Below, one piece after another: positions 30,704-42,497 of a stretch of 64,000 nt of DNA. Within the stretch, counting starts at the first letter, position 1. The number at the start of each line of letters is the position of its first letter. Source of the DNA: Flaccisagitta enflata (lineage: Eukaryota > Chaetognatha > Sagittoidea > Aphragmophora); the NCBI GenBank assembly GCA_965153355.1, contig OZ231126.1, positions 23,064,001 to 23,128,000 of the forward strand, written 5' to 3'. A model generated the notes under the pieces. It searched no databases, was not told where the DNA came from, and saw only the letters and a list, made by a program, of their open reading frames with translations. The position numbers and the translations under genes are program-made.

Positions 30704-30706
<3 letters not shown>

Positions 30707-30969
30707 CAAGACAGAGCCAGACAGACAGAGACAGAGAGAAAGGGATAGACATAAACAAAGACAGACAGGAGTGGAGTGGGTACAAAACAGATGAAATAAG
30801 CTTACTCATGAGAGGTATCAAAACAAAGTTGAACGAAATCCGCCGTGATAAAGAAAAAATTCAATTTTATGGAGTGAAATTTGATTTACAAACAACAGAA
30901 TGACGACAAACAAGGGAAATTATCGGCCCATTACCGGCGTCAATGCTCTACGTTAATGTCATGAATGAG

Positions 30970-30970
<1 letters not shown>

Positions 30971-31016
<46 letters not shown>
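30971..31016. repeat. (GA)n microsatellite
   Basis: About 46 bp of GA. Confidence 0.95.
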
Positions 31017-31018
<2 letters not shown>

Positions 31019-31385
31019 GTAGCGACTAATGGCGTCGTTTTTATGCGAATATAAACCGATTATTTTTGATCGATTTTTTACCATTCTTTTTTTTTTGAGG
31101 GGGGGGGGAGGTAGAGAAGGGCTTCGGAGGGGTTTGTAACGGTCGCCAAATTAGCAAAGCACGTCTATGAGAGCCCACGCCACGTCTGTCGGTCAATCAG
31201 TCGGTCAGTCTGCCCATCACGGAAACATTTGATGGCCCATCCAGTCTACTTTGCCTTGTTAGGGTTGACTTTGACGCCACATTATTACTTTTTCAAAAGA
31301 ACTTCGATCGGCGTCATCGACTTTTTTTCTTCATTTTAATTATTCTTTTTTTTAATCTGCGGCGTCGTCGACATCACTTTATTCT
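31017..31385. other. gene-free spacer with GTCY remnant
   Basis: Contains gtctgtcggtcaatcagtcg at 31183-31210, resembling the tetranucleotide part of family A, but no hairpin terminus could be found. Confidence 0.4.
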
Positions 31386-31495
31386 TCGCCTCTAAGACGA
31401 ACACCATCGCCATGTGGGGGAGGGGGGGCGCTCTAAGACGAACACCATCGCCATGTGGGGGAGGGGGGGGGGCTCTAAGATGAACACCATCGCCA
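31386..31495. repeat. three tandem ~48-bp units with G-runs
   Basis: The block ctctaagacgaacaccatcg plus ccatgtgggggaggggggg occurs at 31390, 31432 and 31474. The G-runs vary in length and the third copy is truncated before its G-run. Confidence 0.9.
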
Positions 31496-31619
31496 TCTAG
31501 GCATCTACCGCTCCATAAAAAGGAGCTTTCATTACTCTTATGGGCCGTTTTATGGCCCGTTGCCGTAACTTTTCTTTTCTCCAATTCTTTTTTTTTTTTT
31601 CTGTTTCTTTGGTCTCCTT

Positions 31620-31626
31620 TCTTTAT

Positions 31627-31702
<76 letters not shown>

Positions 31703-31895
31703 TTTTCGTTTTCATTTCACTTGCTTGCTGGCTTTCTTGCCCGCTTTTTCTTCGGTTTCATTCTCCTGTCTGTCTCTTTCTTTTTCTTTACTTTCCTTAC
31801 GTCACTTCCGCTTTTCTTACTGTTATTGCTTCACCTTTCTTCTCCTCCTTTTTTCATTGCTTACTTTTCTCCTGCCTCTTTGTTCTTTCCATATT

Positions 31896-31967
<72 letters not shown>

Positions 31968-31970
31968 TCA
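31620..31970. repeat. two (TTTC)n arrays
   Basis: TTTC at 31620-31705 and 31890-31970, separated by pyrimidine-rich unique sequence. Confidence 0.95.
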
Positions 31971-32345
31971 CTTTCTTTCTCCGATGATGGCAGTAAAGGC
32001 GTCGCGTTGGCAGTTTACAAGCTCGTAAAAGAGAGAAATAATTATCATCGATAAGACGTTGACTCGGCGCGGAGCAGGACGCATAAAGGGGGGAGACATA
32101 TGATATTGCAGTTGTGAAACTTTTTTTTCTGCAAATTTGTTTATCTTAAGAAATATGTTTTTTTTTAGTCCTTTTTTTTTCGCTTTAAAAGACTGAATTA
32201 TGAATTGGCCGAACAGATGTCAGTTACAATTTGGAAATACCCTTTCGTCATTTGAAATTTTGAGTTAGGAAGAAATTTGAGGTAAGGAAGAAATTAGCAA
32301 ATGAATAGTTGCTAATCTTGTTAATTGATCCAGTAACGAATGCGG
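31971..32345. other. gene-free spacer
   Basis: Nothing to call. AT-rich with T-runs. Confidence 0.4.
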
Positions 32346-32970
32346 CCAACAGGAAAAGTAACAACTGAATGAAGGAAAAAAAAGAGCAATTGGCGCCAAA
32401 GCAAACAGCTGGAGGATATTCACGATAGGTACTTGAGTAAGTCTTAAGTAAGTCTCACGTAAAAATTTCTTGAGACTTACTTAAGACTTACTTAAGTACC
32501 TATGGTGAATATCCTCCAGGAAAAGAAACAACTGAAGGAAGGGAAATGTAAGAGCAATCGGCGCCCAAACAAACAGGAAAAGAAACAACTGATGGAAGAA
32601 AAAAAAGAGCAATTGGCGCCAAAGCAAACAGGAAAAGTAACAACTGAATATAGGAAAAAAAAGAGCAATCGGCACCAAAGCAAACAAGAAAAGAAACAAA
32701 TGAAAGAAGGAAAATAAAAGAGCAATCGGCGCCAAAGCTAACAGGAAAAGAAACAACTGAAGGAAGGGAAAAAAAGAGCAATCGGCGCCAAAGCAAACAG
32801 GAAAAGAAACAACTGATGGCAGGAAAAAAACAGCAATCGGCGCCCAAACAAACAGGAAAAGAAACAACTGATGGCAGGAAAAAAACAGCGATCGGCGCCA
32901 AAGCAAACAGGAAAAGAAACAATTGATGGCAGGAAAAAAACAGCAATCGGCGCCAAAGCAAACGGGAAAT
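32346..32970. repeat. ~57-bp minisatellite, about ten units
   Basis: Consensus blocks aacaggaaaagaaacaactg, atggcaggaaaaaaa and gcaatcggcgccaaagca repeat every 54-60 bp. All minus-strand frames stay open through it and give periodic Phe/Cys/Leu-rich peptides (up to 197 codons) that mimic membrane proteins. I attribute them to the repeat. Confidence 0.93.
32409..32519. mobile_element. 111-bp palindromic insertion in the minisatellite
   Basis: The arms are 51 bp with three mismatches. The left begins ctggaggatattcac and the right ends gtgaatatcctccag, with a ~9-nt loop around 32464. It splits a minisatellite unit between aaacag and gaaaag, so the neighbouring units show the empty site. The junctions allow a 3-bp CAG duplication. 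It resembles a very small MITE or foldback. Confidence 0.75.
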
Positions 32971-33487
32971 AGGCAACTCGTAAAGATGCCGGTGGAAGCC
33001 GGTGGAGACCGCTGCTTCCGGTAGACAAGTTCAGCTGAAACTTGTCTCTTGCTAATACGGTGCCACATATTCAATGTGTTCTATTATTTGTTTTGTTTTT
33101 CTTATAACATCATTTGACCATTGTACATGGTATGGTACCTGGAACATAGTACATGGCGTGCTTTATGGTATATTTTGACTCATAAGTTCAATCCAAGATT
33201 TAATGAGGAATTTGAAGACAAAAAAACTTCTTCTTGAAAACGATGCATCAAAAAGTACCCACTCCTTTTATGGCCACGCTTGCAATAAATATCTTCCGAT
33301 GATGAAACTTTAAAACCATGAAAGTTAAGGCTATCTCGTGTTGGTGTGAGTGTTTAAAAGGACTTGACTCTAACAGCTATGAAACGAGACCTTCATTTAC
33401 ATAAATGGTCTGCCTCGTTACAACCGATGTTTATGGTCGAGCTTGATGTCATTTTTATTTCACTCTTACGGGTTTTATGAGCCAACA
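32971..33487. other. gene-free spacer
   Basis: Contains a tacatggtatggtacctgg palindromic patch near 33124, similar to the acatggtac repeats at 27998. No gene seen. Confidence 0.4.
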
Positions 33488-33489
33488 TC

Positions 33490-33530
<41 letters not shown>
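33488..33530. repeat. (CT)n microsatellite
   Basis: About 42 bp of CT. Confidence 0.92.
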
Positions 33531-33532
<2 letters not shown>

Positions 33533-33584
33533 TGTGCCGTTTTGTCTGTCAGTCTTAGTGAATATGTGCCAGACAGGTTTAGGG

Positions 33585-34085
33585 TACACTTTTTTTTTTT
33601 TATAAGAACGTCATTTTTTGAGCAAGCCTTCAATGTTCTTAAATTTTGAGCAGTTTCAAGGCTTGAACGTTCTTAAATTGTTCTTAATTTAAACGCATCT
33701 TTAACCTTCGATTAAGAATGTTCTTAATTAGTTTTAAGTTTGTCATAAAGAAGAAAATAAAGGAAAATATCAATGAAACAACAAACTAGCAGATTTAAAT
33801 GTTTTAAGTGTTTTAAGATTAATGAAAGTAGTAAAATATATGCTATTTAAAGTGAGACATGATTTGCTCAACATAAAAGATACACAGTTTATCCATTGAC
33901 AAGGTACAATTGATTAAAAAAAGCACAGAAAAAAAATGTTCTTAAATTTTTAAGATCTTTAGCCTAATTTTCTTAAATTTTGGAAACAATGAAGCCTTCC
34001 AATGTTCTAAGCATGTTCTTAAATTTTCAACGTTTTGAAGCCTAACGTTCTTATAAACTTGGTTCTTATAAAAAAAATAAGTGTA
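33585..34085. mobile_element. AT-rich MITE with TA-CACTT termini (mariner-like pattern)
   Basis: The left end is TACACTT, a T-run, then TATAAGAACG. The right end is GTTCTTATA, an A-run, then AAGTGTA, giving ~25-bp inverted termini. Both ends are bordered by TA, as expected for a Tc1/mariner-type target duplication. The interior repeatedly carries gttcttaaatttt in both orientations. No transposase is encoded. Confidence 0.6.
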
Positions 34086-34117
34086 TGTTATTCTATATCT
34101 CTTTCTTACCGTTTACC

Positions 34118-35328
<1,211 letters not shown>

Positions 35329-35525
35329 GCCACACTCACACACACAGATGCAGACAGGGTGAAGGACAGTCCGGCAGACAGACAGAAACACAGAGTGCCG
35401 GTGGGAGACAAATTTAGAGGCACAGTGACAATTGACATTTGATAGAAATATATATTTGGCCCACACAAAAGAATCTGAGTAACGACCTAGACAAAAATTG
35501 AATCAATAGAAGAGAAATAAAGGAG

Positions 35526-35544
35526 AAAGAGAGAGAGAGAGAGA

Positions 35545-35609
<65 letters not shown>

Positions 35610-35651
35610 CCAGACCACCCGGACGATGGGAAAATAAAAATAGGAAAACGA

Positions 35652-35726
<75 letters not shown>

Positions 35727-35750
35727 GAAGGAAGAAAGAAAGAAAAAAGA
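35526..35750. repeat. (GA)n and (GAAA)n
   Basis: GA at 35526-35605, then GAAA at 35650-35750 after 45 bp of unique sequence. Confidence 0.95.
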
Positions 35751-36389
35751 CCACGCTGGGAGTAAGCTTTTAACTGGTTGGAAACTGTTAATCATGAAAA
35801 CTTTTACTTGGTCTGATCGTAAATTTGTTAACATTTTGAGGCTCGTCGTTAGAAATGATTAAAGTCAATCCCAGTCACGCGGAAGGCAAGTGTTTAAAAG
35901 CGTATCAAGTAGCTGCTGGGTTTCAATCTCTCTTGTTGAAAAATGTCCTGGACTGGTTATATAAGTCGGTGGTGGACAGAGATTAGCGTTACTGAGCGTC
36001 AGTGGTCGGCCGTTATGAGGTCGTTATATGGTAAAAATCCGCCATTTTATGCTAAGGTCGTTATCCCTAAATAACTGGACGTTATTTATATAAGGTTACA
36101 CATATTCTAAGTAGAAGGAATAGATTTTGTAAAAGGTTCATTGCATTTGACTCATGGAAATCCTCGTTATGAAAGATGGACAACATTACCACTATACTTA
36201 CTATACTTACTATACTGACCATACTATACTTACTATACTCACTATACTTACTATTCTTACTATACTTTCTATAGTTACTATACTTACTATACTAGGCCCT
36301 CTTCTATTCATTTCAGTTAGGGTAGAGAGATGGATATTGCTCCACCTATCATACTGATACATCATACTAAACACTGTTAAGAGCAAGAG

Positions 36390-36391
<2 letters not shown>
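35751..36391. other. gene-free spacer with ttactatac repeat
   Basis: 36180-36292 is a degenerate 9-10-bp repeat of ttactatac. The remainder is unique. No gene seen. Confidence 0.5.

Positions 36392-36476
<85 letters not shown>
36392..36476. repeat. (GA)n microsatellite
   Basis: About 84 bp of GA. Purine-rich aggaggaag sequence follows at 36535-36590. Confidence 0.96.
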
Positions 36477-36733
36477 ACACCAAAAGCGGTATAAGATCGA
36501 CTTAAAGAAACAAAGAATCTTGGAAGAACAAAAGAGAAGAAGGAGGAGAAAGAGGAGGAAGAAGAGGAGGAGGAGGAGGAAGAGGAACAATCGGTTTTCA
36601 TGGTGATTTATCCGTTATCCGTTATCCCATATATCCTATCCGTTACACGGATTGCCGGATCTCGATACCTAATCTCTGGTGGTGGTAGATCAGTGTGGTC
36701 ACTATGCGAGGTGATTGAGATATGGATGTAGAT

Positions 36734-37084
36734 TACGCATGTCAGAGTGCCAAAAACGGGCAAAACTGGAGTTCCCCCCACCACCATCTTTTTCTATGGA
36801 AAATTCCTGTCAAACGAACTGTCGCGCGACTTTCATTTTGATCGGGAACCATCGTTAGGGTGAGGTTGAAGTTTGTATTGAATTATCATTGGAACCAATA
36901 TCTTTATTACGCAAATTATACCTCTGCTATAGATTCCTATGGAAACTTCATGGTGACCCTAACGATGGTTCCCGATCGATTTGAAAGTTGCGCTACGGCT
37001 CATTTGATAGTATTTAAGCCAAGTGAAATGATGATGGTGGGGGGAAAGCCAGTTTTGGCCAATTTTAGCACTCTGACATGCGTA
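36734..37084. mobile_element. 351-bp foldback MITE with 8-bp TSD
   Basis: Termini TACGCATGTCAGAGTGC and GCACTCTGACATGCGTA are perfect inverted repeats. ATGTAGAT flanks both sides (36726-36733 and 37085-37092). The arms stay complementary for about 120 bp with indels (for example gatcgggaaccatcgttagg against cctaacgatggttcccgatc), leaving a ~105-bp loop. An 8-bp duplication suggests hAT-like mobilisation. The 76-codon plus-strand frame at 36860 lies inside it and is not a gene. Confidence 0.85.
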
Positions 37085-37092
37085 ATGTAGAT

Positions 37093-37739
37093 TTAGATTG
37101 CTCGACCTTAATAAACATTCTTTTTTAACTCAAGCGGCTGAAAATACTTCCCGGATATAACTGTTGGTGGTAAGACTTAAGTGACGATATATCCAAACTT
37201 GTAGGCGTAGGGGATGAGTTTCCTGCCTCATGTTATGCAAAACCGTTCACGGTATGTTTTGCAGAATTAGTGTTTTTACGAATTGGTATAAACAAAATGA
37301 CATTGTTTGAAAAATTTGGCCATCTTCATATATCGAGTGGGTAATTGATGAAAAATGCCTTCTGATAATCAGACACAGTAACCATAAATCAAGTTTTTCT
37401 TTTAAAATCAATTCCGCGTTGTACCACTTTCCCTTTAGTTACAAGAATATAACCTTTTGACCCCGCCATCGAAAATGGACATAACTGTTCCTTCTCACGC
37501 ATTCCTATTGGGACTCATTCGAATCTGATGACTCTCACTTCTTTACTCCTCCCCCCCTGTTGGGTAGTTTACGATGAAAGTTGGACGAACGTTGCTGAAG
37601 CAAATTGATTCTTTATAATCCGCTCAATACAATCATTAAATCCACCCCACCCCCTTATGTTTTTCCATCTTTTGGCCATTAGGTAAATTACCAGTCCGTT
37701 ATTCTTAGTCGGGGGTTGTTTTAAGATTCATCACGTATC
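37093..37739. other. gene-free unique sequence
   Basis: No supported gene or repeat. Confidence 0.4.
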
Positions 37740-38520
37740 AATACTTAGTCTTATGATCTCCTCCCCTTTTCCTTGTTTTCATACCACAGTAACCTCACCA
37801 CGATGAATTCAATCTAGGATGATTCTAACATGTCACTCATGCATCAACAAGCAGAAATTCTCCTCCGCTTCCTTGTTTTCTAACCCACGATGATTTTTGT
37901 TAAGAGCTTATTTCTACACCCCCTTTAATGCGTCAAGATCCAGGATCACTCGTCCTCATTTCCTGGTTTTCCAACCCATGATGATATGAATCTAAAGGTT
38001 ATTTCTATGCCCCTTTTAATGCGTCAAGATCCAGGATTACTCCTCTTCATTTCCTGGTTTTCCAACCCACGATGATCTTACTCTAAAGGTTATTTCAACA
38101 ACCTCTTTCATGCGTCAAGATCCAGGATTTCTCCTCCCCGTTTTTTAAGTGCGTCCTCGCACTTCTATAAGAGGACATGTCCGTCGGTTGGTCGGTCGGT
38201 TGGTCGGTTGGTTGGTCGGTCACGCAAACGTTTGAAATGCGCAAAACGGTTCATTCTGACGTATTTCTTCATACCTATCACCTTTCATGCCTTACCACAT
38301 TCATATTCATTCATTCATTCATTGATTCATTTGTTCATTCATCAAAAACGTTCATTCACAAATACTTAATCAAGCGAGGCGCACTTATTGGCCTTCACTT
38401 GGCCTTGTTTGTTTCCCAACCCACGATGATCTTAATCTAAAGGTTATTTTAACACCCCCTTTCATGCGTCAAGATCCAGGATTACTCCTCCCTGTTTCCT
38501 TGTTTCCCAACCCCTCAATG
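37740..38520. repeat. ~106-bp satellite, interrupted by a family A element
   Basis: Four to five units contain catgcgtcaagatccaggat, cttgttttccaacccacgat and gatcttaatctaaaggttat. The units at 37870-38140 are clear and earlier ones degrade. The array resumes at 38411 in the same phase after the inserted element at 38141-38410. Confidence 0.88.
38141..38410 (-). mobile_element. family A Helentron-like element, AAGTGCG subtype, inside a satellite
   Basis: The hairpin AAGTGCG-TCCT-CGCACTT is followed by GGTC/GGTT units (38182-38220), a short (ATTC)n (38308-38341), then gaggcgcacttattggcctt and TTGGCCTTGTTT. The neighbouring satellite units serve as the unoccupied site, which fixes both ends to within a few bases in a T-rich target. 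Confidence 0.85.
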
Positions 38521-39011
38521 TTTCAAAATCGGGGATAATCTCGGCTTAATCCTAATTTGTATACCCGATAATCTCGGATAATCCCCTCTTAGTCTCACTC
38601 TCTCATTCTTCTTATCGGGCGGTCACTTTGCATTCCGCTTTTCCTTTCTCTCTGCTTCCCGCCTTCGAAGAAGATGTTTGGTTGTATTCGGGCTTAAACC
38701 AAGTGTCATAACAACTTAAAACAACTCGTCACATTGTAATTACATGAACGGGAAATCTCTTTATAAAGTCAGCTGGTACAAGATTCTTGATTGCCCAGCT
38801 TGCGTCAAATTCCAGACTTTTGTGTACAAACGTATCAGTGGTCCCCTATTCACGTACCGACTAAGCTTGCGTATCTTTTTAGCTCTGGTTTGTCGTTTGT
38901 ACGTTTGTCCGTTTGCCGGTTTGTATATTTCTTTGTTTGTTAGGTTTCTGCCAATCCCATTAGCCTCAAACCCTGCCTTCATGTCTGAACGTCGGCATTT
39001 CACTGTGAATA
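38521..39011. other. gene-free spacer
   Basis: A plus-strand frame of 121 codons from 38744 ends in the CT tract and has no domain. I do not call it. Confidence 0.4.

Positions 39012-39070
<59 letters not shown>
39012..39070. repeat. (CT)n microsatellite
   Basis: About 58 bp of CT. Confidence 0.95.
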
Positions 39071-39071
<1 letters not shown>

Positions 39072-39139
39072 ATCATCATCGTTATCATCATATCCCGACT
39101 GTCGTCTGAAACTTTAAATCGTCTTAAATTTGAAAGCAC

Positions 39140-39310
39140 CCCCTCCAATAAACGCCACGCCGCCCCTGACCGGCCGTCCCCACATCGGGCCGCCCCTCAC
39201 CGGCCCACCGTCTCTCGGGCAACTACCGCTACCACTATTCGGCCGGCCGATCGGTCAATCGGCCAATCGCCGCCCCGCCGCTGTTGCCCCGTTTGACCGC
39301 CTTTGAAACG
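39140..39310. other. CpG-rich CGGCC-repeat block
   Basis: Repeated cggcc/ccggcc/ggccgg motifs (ccggccgtccc, ccggcccaccg, cggccggccgatcgg) form a sharply GC-rich island in AT-rich surroundings. No open frame is convincing. Confidence 0.5.
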
Positions 39311-39402
39311 CGCCGATCGCTTTTGACCGTCGGAAAACATAAAGGCAACTTTCGCCACTGATAGACTCACGGCCTAAGGGTCAGTCTAGACGGCCAGTCA
39401 GA

Positions 39403-39488
<86 letters not shown>
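39403..39488. repeat. (GA)n microsatellite
   Basis: About 84 bp of GA. Confidence 0.96.
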
Positions 39489-40393
<905 letters not shown>

Positions 40394-40609
40394 CTTATCA
40401 ACTTCGTGTCAATTCCCTTCTTACTCGTAAATTAGGAATTTTCAAGTCTCGACGAAGAAGACAGCAATCAACTTTGGGGAGATAGACAAAAAAGAAAAAA
40501 AAATGAGGAGGCATAAAGAAAACTTTTTTAATTAGAGAAGTAAAAACTAGATTATGTAAAAAAAGAAAAGGCAGACTACGAAAAAGATAATAGGAAGAGA
40601 TGAAAGGAG

Positions 40610-40979
40610 AAACAAGTCATCCAAGGATTGCACATGGTCAGCGGAACCCGATGCCCTGCTTGGAGTGATAGCTTAAGAAGTGGTGTGAGAGCAGGGCAGC
40701 GGCCCCAAAGGGCCGATGTCCTGTAGGACGCAGGGGTGAACCATTACGTACGTCTGTCCTGACAAGGCTGATTTAGGGCCTTGAGGAGCTAATTTTGGGC
40801 CTCAGAGGACTGATTTATGGCCTGAGAGGGCTGATTTTGGGCTTGAGAGGGCTAATTTGGGGCCTGAGAGGAGCCTCGGGGGGGGGGGGGGATGGACAGA
40901 TGTACAGATTGACAGACGTACGTAATGGTTCACCCCTGTGTCCTACAGGACATCGGCCCTTTGGGGCCGCTGCCCAAAA
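40610..40979. mobile_element. family B foldback element, 370 bp
   Basis: The tail (gattgcacatggtcagcgg, cccgatgccctgcttggagt) leads into terminus gggcagcggccccaaagggc and tgtcctgtaggacgcagggg. The interior has about five units of cctgagagggctgattttgg, and a G-run follows. The inverted terminus ends ggggccgctgccc. It is the shortest complete copy here and shows the family plan most clearly. Confidence 0.8.
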
Positions 40980-41167
40980 AGGAGGAGAAAAGGTTGTGTT
41001 TTGAGAAAAAAAAAAACTTCAATAGGGCCCTGAGGGAAGGTGGAATAATAACTTATAGTTAATAAAACTTAACTGAATCATTCTTCGATGGTGTATAAAA
41101 AACTTGGGAGCATGGCTTGAATATCGAGTGTATTTGGCCTTGGAAAGTTGTATTTTTGACTATCTCA

Positions 41168-41338
41168 TTTTTAGTCGCCGACACGCGACTCCACACCTTG
41201 CCGTGTCGGTCGGTCGGTAGGTCCATTGGTCCGTCGGTCTGTCACACTTTTGAATTCCGAGCGGTTTTTGCAATACTGCTCCTGCCCAACCGTCCGCGAC
41301 TGGATTGCCGTGTATCCGGCCTTGTTTTCCTCAGTCGT
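41168..41338 (-). mobile_element. family A Helentron-like element, short 171-bp copy
   Basis: TTTTTAGTCGC-CGACAC-GCGACT hairpin, then GGTC/GGTA/GTCC units (41206-41242), cacacttttgaattccgag, gcccaaccgtccgcgactgg, and the end gtgtatccggccttgtttt. It is colinear with 29350-29497 in reverse. Confidence 0.8.
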
Positions 41339-41717
41339 CATAATTGAGATTCGGGACATGATTAGAGAAAAGAAATCGAATTCTGAAGATTCATCAAGTC
41401 ATTAACATTGCAGCTAAGATTGTAAGAAGCGCTGCTAGTTAAACATTCATCTATCATTGTATTGCAGCTGATAAACGCTGCTAGTCAAGAAGACTGCTGA
41501 TTTAGTCACAGGTTTCTGGCAGTTGATATGTTTGCAATGATAATATTGCCAAATGCCCCTTTACTCATAATTGCAAAGTGAAAGAAAGGGAAAATTCAAG
41601 AAATCATCCCAAGCTACGCATGCTCAAGGCACGGTAAAGTGAGAGGGTGCAACCATATATACTGTCAGATGGCCAAGAATGAAATATGCGGGCTGAATAG
41701 CCTCACTGTAAGAGCGA
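41339..41717. other. gene-free spacer
   Basis: A short duplication (gctgctagttaaacattcat and gctgctagtcaag, near 41430 and 41477). No gene seen. Confidence 0.4.
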
Positions 41718-41735
41718 AAAAGAGAGAGAGAGAAA

Positions 41736-41832
<97 letters not shown>

Positions 41833-42014
41833 TAGAGTGAGAATGCTGAGAGAGTCAGATAGGAGGGCACAATAGTTGGAAATGCGATTGTACGCCCCAT
41901 GAATCTTGATATACGATCGGTGACGACGGCGATTACGTCACACGATTTGACTCGTAAACGACATTGACGTAGTTCCAAAAGTTGGCAGCGGCGATAAGAG
42001 CGCCACAGTAGCTG

Positions 42015-42066
<52 letters not shown>

Positions 42067-42155
42067 TTTCTCGTAAATTCAAAGTTCGATTCAATGAAAA
42101 ATGGGACCGAGTCACATCAAAAAGATTACTAACGGAAGCCGATGCACAGTAGCGC

Positions 42156-42235
<80 letters not shown>
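41718..42235. repeat. alternating (GA)n, (CT)n, (GA)n tracts
   Basis: GA at 41718-41829, CT at 42016-42063, GA at 42158-42235. Adjacent tracts are mutually complementary across 90-190 bp spacers. Confidence 0.95.
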
Positions 42236-42236
<1 letters not shown>

Positions 42237-42497
42237 GAGTAAAATGGATCAACAAAGGACTGAATCAAATGTGGAGTGAAAGAGGCAAGATACTTTCAAA
42301 AGCCTTGAACTTCAAAGGCCTTGAACTGATTAAGCGACTACATGAGAAATTTCATGGAGGCAAAAAAAGCAATTTTTGTCATAATCATCCTACTTTGAGG
42401 TAACAAACGATTCTATATCTCAATGTCATTTGTGATGCGGCTAACCTTTAATCAAAAATTGACTTAGTGAACCCTAGAAACCATTGATTCAAAGCCC

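Noticed and set aside
36860-37090. 76-codon plus-strand open frame
   Set aside because: It is contained in the foldback MITE at 36734-37084 and ends just past its terminus.
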